NCBI GenBank assembly: GCA_030670425.1 | Contig: DAOVBS010000016.1 | Coordinates: forward strand, 1-8,628 | Origin: Chloroflexota bacterium | GTDB lineage: Bacteria > Chloroflexota > Dehalococcoidia > GIF9 > AB-539-J10 | DNA: 8,628 nt | Direction of reading: 5' to 3' | Shown here: positions 4,725-8,628 of the stretch, in pieces | Layout: each line of letters starts with the position of its first letter | Position numbering within the stretch: position 1 is the stretch's first letter | Translations under genes and position numbers: made by a program | The notes under the pieces: model-generated | Seen by the model: the letters and a program-made list of their open reading frames with translations, nothing else | Databases searched by the model: none | What the model was told of the DNA's origin: nothing

Positions 4725-7385
4725 GTGGCGACGAAGTACGTCTATTTCTTCGGCGGCGGCAAGGCCGACGGCAAAGCAAATTCAACTGACCTCCTGGGAG
4801 GGAAAGGGGCAAACCTCGCAGAAATGGCCAGGATGGGAGTCCCTGTGCCCCCAGGATTCACTATCATCGCCGACGTCTGCAATATCTACTTCCAGAGCAA
4901 TAGCAGCTATCCCAGAGAGGTAACACTCCAAGTCGAAGAGAACCTGGCCAAGCTGGAGCAGGTTATTGGAGCTAGATTTGGCGATGAGGAGAATCCCTTA
5001 CTTCTGTCCGTGAGATCAGGAGCCCGGGTATCCATGCCGGGAATGATGGACACTGTTCTTAACGTCGGACTGAACGAAGCCTCCGTTGCTGCCCTAGTGA
5101 GAAAGACAACAAACGAGCGATTTGTCTACGACGCCTATCGAAGGTTTGTCGAGATGTATGGGAACGTGGTAATGGGGGTGGAAGATACCGTTCTTGACGA
5201 GATCCTGAGAAAGGCAAGAGAACGCAGGCCGGGGATGGAACTGGCAATAGAGGATCTCAAAGAACTGTCGTCCAAGCTACGAGCCGCGGCGAACGCAGCC
5301 AGCGGTAGGGATTTCCCCACCGACCCAATGGAACAGCTCTGGGCAGCCATTTCAGCCGTTTTTGAGTCCTGGAACAACCCCAGAGCTATTGCCTACAGGG
5401 AGATAGGCAAGATATCTCACCACTGGGGAACGGCGGTGACTGTTCAGGCAATGGTATTCGGGAACATGGGAGACGATAGCGGCACCGGTGTGGTTTTCTC
5501 GCGAAACCCCGCAACCGGTGAAAGAGAATTGATCGGAGAGTTCCTTCTCAACGCCCAGGGAGAAGACATAGTGGCAGGTACCAGAACGCCACAGCCCATT
5601 AGCGAATTGAAGCGACTGTTGCCGCCATGCTATGAGGAACTGGTAGACGTCTCCCGGAGACTGGAACGACACTTCAAGGACATGCAGGATATTGAGTTCA
5701 CCATTCAGAATGGAAGGCTATGGATATTACAGACTCGGGCGGGGAAAAGGACAGCCCACGCATCAATCAAGATCGCCATGGACCTTTTGAGGGAGAGGCT
5801 GATCGCCGGCACCGAAGCGTTTCTCCGTATAACCCCAAACGAGGTAGAGCAGGTACTGCATCCCATAATCGACCCCAGCGAACGGAGGGAGGTCATCGCC
5901 AAAGGTCTTCCCGCCTCTCCAGGGGCGGCCTCGGGTAGAGTCATATTCGATCCGGACGAGGTGGTGGAGCTTGCAGGCAAGAACGGTGACTACATCCTGG
6001 TGAGAGAACAGACTTCCGCTGACGATATTCGTGGGATAAGCGCCGCCGCCGGTGTGCTGACCACTCGAGGCGGTATAACCTCACACGCTGCAGTGGTGGC
6101 CCGCGGGATGGGAAGGTGCTGTATTGTGGGTTGCAGCAGCATCGACGTCGACCTGGAAAAAGAAGAGTTCGTAATAGGGAACAGGATTATCAACAAAGGG
6201 GATCTCATTACTCTGGACGGCTCGACGGGAGAAGTGTTCTTGGGCAAGCTTTCGACTGCCTCAGCCAAACCCAGCAATGAGTTCAAAGAGCTTATGGTGT
6301 GGACCGACCTGGTGAAGGGAATGGGGGTCATGGCCAACGCTGACAACCCACAGGACGCCAAGCTGGCGAGGGACTTCGGAGCTGAGGGCATCGGCCTTTG
6401 TCGCACGGAGCACATGTTCTTCCAGCTAGATAGAATCGACCACTTCAGGGAGGCGATCCTGGCAGACGAGACAGAAGAACGCAGACAGGCTCTGCAGAAG
6501 CTTCTCGGGTTTCAAAGGTCCGATTTTCGGGAGATCTTCAAGGAAATGGAGGGGTTGCCGGTGACTATCCGACTTCTGGATCCGCCGCTGCACGAGTTCT
6601 TTCCTCTGCCCCACGCCGAGGATGAATTGAGAGCCCTAGCCAAGAGACTGGGAATCTCCTTCCGAAGACTGAAGGAGAAAATGCAAACGTTCAACGAGTT
6701 CAATCCTATGCTGGGGCACCGTGGCTGCCGTCTGGGCATTACTCACCCCGAGATCTACGAAATGCAGGTTCGAGCCATTATGGAAGCCGCCTACGAACTG
6801 ATGAAAAAGGGCTCAACTGTGTATCCTGAAATCATGTTGCCGTTTGTAAGTACCCTAGGGGGACTGAAACTCCTCAAGAAGCTCGTGGCCGACACCTGCG
6901 AGCAGGTTGGAAAGGAAATGGAAGTAACGGAGTCAAACTATCACCTGGGCGTAATGATCGAATTGCCCAGAGCTGCCCTCATCGCCAACGAGCTGGCAGA
7001 GCTTGTAGACTTCTTCTCTTTCGGGACCAACGACCTGACCCAAACCACATACGGGTTTAGCCGAGATGACTTCGGCACTTTCTTTCCAACCTACCTGGAC
7101 AAGGGAATGCTCAGCAACGATCCCTTCATCTACCTCGATCAAACAGGGGTAGGCGAGCTGGTCAAGATCGGATTGGAACGAGGAAAGAGAGCCAAGCCCA
7201 GCTTGAAGGTGGGCATATGCGGGGAGCATGGCGGCAATCCCGAATCCATAAAATTCTTTCACCAGATAGGACTGGACTACGTGAGTTGTTCTCCCTACAG
7301 GGTACCTGTCGCCCGCTTTGCCGCTTCGCAGGCAGCCTTGGAGGCAAAGACGAACAGCAGTGCCGACACCCCGGGGGTAGGGTAG
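4725..7385 (+). CDS. ppdK: Pyruvate, phosphate dikinase
   Basis: PPDK catalyses the reversible conversion of pyruvate, ATP and phosphate to PEP, AMP and pyrophosphate in the cytoplasm. It serves gluconeogenesis or, in anaerobes, pyrophosphate-linked glycolysis. The 886-residue protein is full length (bacterial PPDK is about 870-900). The N-terminal ATP-grasp domain shows GGKGANLAEM (25-34), PVPPGFTI (40-47) and RSGARVSMPGMMDT (97-110). The swivelling phosphohistidine domain has GGITSHAAVVARGMG (449-463), with catalytic His454 and, two residues before it, Thr452 at the position phosphorylated by PPDK regulatory proteins. The C-terminal PEP/pyruvate barrel has GLCRTEHMFF (557-566), RLLDPPLHEFFP (616-627), MLGHRGCRLG (662-671), GTNDLTQTTYG (767-777) and GICGEHGG (830-837) with the acid/base Cys832. 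No catalytic residue appears missing. It is read from a GTG behind a strong ribosome site. No regulatory kinase gene is adjacent and no terminator is obvious after the stop. Confidence 0.98.
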   Translation: MATKYVYFFGGGKADGKANSTDLLGGKGANLAEMARMGVPVPPGFTIIADVCNIYFQSNSSYPREVTLQVEENLAKLEQVIGARFGDEENPLLLSVRSGARVSMPGMMDTVLNVGLNEASVAALVRKTTNERFVYDAYRRFVEMYGNVVMGVEDTVLDEILRKARERRPGMELAIEDLKELSSKLRAAANAASGRDFPTDPMEQLWAAISAVFESWNNPRAIAYREIGKISHHWGTAVTVQAMVFGNMGDDSGTGVVFSRNPATGERELIGEFLLNAQGEDIVAGTRTPQPISELKRLLPPCYEELVDVSRRLERHFKDMQDIEFTIQNGRLWILQTRAGKRTAHASIKIAMDLLRERLIAGTEAFLRITPNEVEQVLHPIIDPSERREVIAKGLPASPGAASGRVIFDPDEVVELAGKNGDYILVREQTSADDIRGISAAAGVLTTRGGITSHAAVVARGMGRCCIVGCSSIDVDLEKEEFVIGNRIINKGDLITLDGSTGEVFLGKLSTASAKPSNEFKELMVWTDLVKGMGVMANADNPQDAKLARDFGAEGIGLCRTEHMFFQLDRIDHFREAILADETEERRQALQKLLGFQRSDFREIFKEMEGLPVTIRLLDPPLHEFFPLPHAEDELRALAKRLGISFRRLKEKMQTFNEFNPMLGHRGCRLGITHPEIYEMQVRAIMEAAYELMKKGSTVYPEIMLPFVSTLGGLKLLKKLVADTCEQVGKEMEVTESNYHLGVMIELPRAALIANELAELVDFFSFGTNDLTQTTYGFSRDDFGTFFPTYLDKGMLSNDPFIYLDQTGVGELVKIGLERGKRAKPSLKVGICGEHGGNPESIKFFHQIGLDYVSCSPYRVPVARFAASQAALEAKTNSSADTPGVG

Positions 7386-7541
7386 GCCCAACCGCTGTTA
7401 GGCCAAGCTTGGGAGAGATTGGTATGCTCCTCAGAGGACTCGGAAGGGAATAGTCGCAGCAAAGGGCTATCGGTCGCCACAACATCCCTTCGCCTGCGAT
7501 ATGGGTAGGATACAACCAGCGGAAGTACACAATGGCAGAGT

Positions 7542-7716
7542 ATGAAGGCGATAATAATTGGGGGAGGGCCTGCCGGGCTTACCGCAGGGCTCTATACGTC
7601 ACGTGCGGGTCTGCAGAGCTTGCTAATCGAACGCGGCACGCCAAGTTGCCTCCGCCATTGGTGACGGTGCCACTGCCGCTATATCTGCTTTCAAGTACCT
7701 CCAGGAGAGAAGCTAG
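7542..7716 (+). pseudogene. trxB: Thioredoxin reductase (trxB) remnant: N- and C-terminal ends fused out of frame after a large internal deletion
   Basis: From the ATG at 7542 the frame reads MKAIIIGGGPAGLTAGLYTS and on to LLIERGTP, an unmistakable TrxB N-terminus with the FAD-binding GGGPAG motif. It then runs into nonsense and a TGA at 7662-7664 (40 codons). In the +1 frame, from 7639, the sequence reads RQVASAIGDGATAAIS followed by AFKYLQERS and a TAG at 7714-7716, the normal TrxB C-terminus (RQ, GDG, then a helix). A normal TrxB is about 300-320 residues. Some 240-250 residues are therefore gone, including the CxxC active site and the NADPH domain. The two ends meet at CGCCA (7639-7643), which is readable as TrxB in both frames. 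The remnant cannot make an active enzyme. There is no clear ribosome site; GCAGAG lies just upstream of the ATG. Confidence 0.87.
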
Positions 7717-7765
7717 GGTCTAGCCCCGAATCAAGAAACGAGATGGTCAAGGCCATTCCTGAGAG

Positions 7766-7794
7766 TTGACAATCCCTCAGTCGGCATTAAGAAT
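7766..7794 (+). promoter_or_regulatory. Sigma-70-type promoter of the PAC2-family gene
   Basis: A perfect TTGACA -35 box (7766-7771) is followed after 17 bases by AAGAAT (7789-7794, 4 of 6 to the -10 consensus). Transcription would begin near 7801, giving a leader of about 20 bases that contains the GAGAG ribosome site. It lies downstream of the trxB remnant, so this gene does not depend on read-through from it. Confidence 0.5.
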
Positions 7795-7819
7795 CTAGGC
7801 GATAAATAGTGAGAGTCAA

Positions 7820-8628
7820 GTGAGAATTGGTGCTTTCGAGCTTTCAGAGCCTCTTCCAGTGCTCAGAGATCCCCATGCCTTGGCTATGCTTCGGCCGTGG
7901 ATAGACGTGGGTAGCGTAGGCACCCTGACGGTTCTTGGCTTGGAGAGTCGCTTTGGAGCTAAGGAACTAGGAAGACTGGCAAGGCCAGGAAATTTCTTTG
8001 ACTTCACTCGCTACCGTCCCACCGCCTACCTCAAGGAAGGCCGCCGTGAAATCTCAATCCCCAATACCACTATTACCTACGCGAAACCAGAAACAGGGCA
8101 TGATTTCCTCTTTCTCAAGCTTCTGGAGCCGCATATGTTGGGCGAGCTGTACGTGGATTCGGTGCTGCGAGTCCTCACAGCACTCGGGGTCAAGAGATAC
8201 TGTCTGCTTGGCAGTATGTACGATATGGTACCTCACACCAAGAAGCTCCTGGTGAGCGGAGGAGCAGTTGGTGAAAAGGCCCAACAAGACCTCGAAAAGA
8301 CAGGAAGCCTACCCACTGACTATCAGGGGCCTACCACCATCAGCTTCCTGATCACTCAACGGGCACCTCAACTGGGTATTGAGACTATGTGGTTTGTTGT
8401 GCATCTGCCACAGTATCTCCAGCTCGATGAGGACTACACGGGAAAGATACGGCTGATGGCGGTACTTGAGACGCTGTACGGCCTTGCCAACGACGAAGCG
8501 GATATCGAGAGAGCAGCGCAGCAGTTGAACAGCATCAATTCGGCCGTGAACGAAAGTCCGGAATTGAAGTCCATAATGCCCCAGATAGAGGCTCACTACG
8601 AGGCTAGGCTCGAAAGCAGGAGGGAAGA
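7820..8628 (+). CDS. PAC2-family (proteasome assembly chaperone-like) protein, 3' end cut by window
   Basis: The frame is open from a GTG at 7820 to the window edge (269 codons plus two bases). GAGAG sits five bases upstream, and an in-frame TAG at 7796 limits any extension. The N-terminal part matches the bacterial PAC2 pattern as I know it: WIDVGSVGTLTVLGLES (27-43) gives the first strand and the helix after it, then GAKELGRLARPGNFFDFTRY (46-65), then a basic strand segment GRREISIPN (74-82). Later segments, KRYCLLGSMYDMVPHTK (125-141) and a strand near residue 190, fit the same alpha/beta fold. The final 60 residues look helical and highly charged. PAC2 domains are named after eukaryotic proteasome assembly chaperones; the function of bacterial members is largely unknown. 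No proteasome or Pup gene is in the window. The product is probably soluble and cytoplasmic. Family call from memory of the pattern, not a search. Confidence 0.8.
   Translation, partial: MRIGAFELSEPLPVLRDPHALAMLRPWIDVGSVGTLTVLGLESRFGAKELGRLARPGNFFDFTRYRPTAYLKEGRREISIPNTTITYAKPETGHDFLFLKLLEPHMLGELYVDSVLRVLTALGVKRYCLLGSMYDMVPHTKKLLVSGGAVGEKAQQDLEKTGSLPTDYQGPTTISFLITQRAPQLGIETMWFVVHLPQYLQLDEDYTGKIRLMAVLETLYGLANDEADIERAAQQLNSINSAVNESPELKSIMPQIEAHYEARLESRRE

Noticed and set aside
7385..7407. Possible terminator after ppdK
   Set aside because: The repeated TAGGCC elements are direct rather than inverted, and no T-run follows.
7532..7723. A 63-codon plus-strand open frame over the trxB remnant
   Set aside because: It is in a different frame from both TrxB-like segments, encodes no recognisable sequence, and is explained as a shadow of the remnant.
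1..8628. tRNA, rRNA, CRISPR array, insertion sequence or prophage
   Set aside because: I saw no cloverleaf-like segment, regularly spaced repeats, transposase motif, terminal inverted repeats or phage gene in the window.

Overview
The window looks like ordinary bacterial chromosome of moderate-to-high GC. It has tightly packed genes on both strands and no sign of a mobile element, CRISPR array, phage gene or RNA gene. The gene content and protein style suggest an anaerobic or subsurface bacterium, possibly a Chloroflexota (Dehalococcoidia-like) lineage. The pointers are a short SecG with an RGGGLGGIFG core, a bacterial PAC2-domain protein, pyruvate phosphate dikinase, and a CoA-disulfide-reductase/NADH-oxidase-type flavoprotein. 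The lineage is inferred from the look of the proteins, not from a search.

Layout, left to right. Positions 1-1326 (minus) hold most of an FAD/NAD(P) disulfide-reductase-family oxidoreductase that runs off the left edge, with a good promoter and Shine-Dalgarno. After a 324-base divergent spacer come secG (1651-1869, plus) and, 6 bases later, a SAM hydroxide adenosyltransferase (DUF62) family gene (1876-2706, plus). Converging on it with a 10-base gap is a TauE/SafE-family permease (2717-3550, minus). Upstream of the permease on the same strand is a short TrmO/TsaA-type tRNA methyltransferase gene (3786-4211, minus). A 513-base divergent spacer with a strong hairpin precedes ppdK (4725-7385, plus), a complete pyruvate, phosphate dikinase. 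Beyond it lies a wrecked thioredoxin reductase gene (7542-7716): only the first ~34 codons and the last ~25 codons remain, joined out of frame. The window ends inside a PAC2-family protein gene (7820-8628, plus) with its own TTGACA promoter.

The genes do not form one pathway. The clear functional units are the secG/DUF62 pair, probably co-transcribed, and ppdK, which interconverts pyruvate and PEP and stands alone behind a long leader. The trmO and permease genes could share a transcript. No new multi-gene system is visible. The most notable points are the trxB deletion scar with an apparent CGCCA microhomology at the joint, a His-to-Gln change at the expected catalytic position of the DUF62 enzyme, and the hairpin in the ppdK upstream region.
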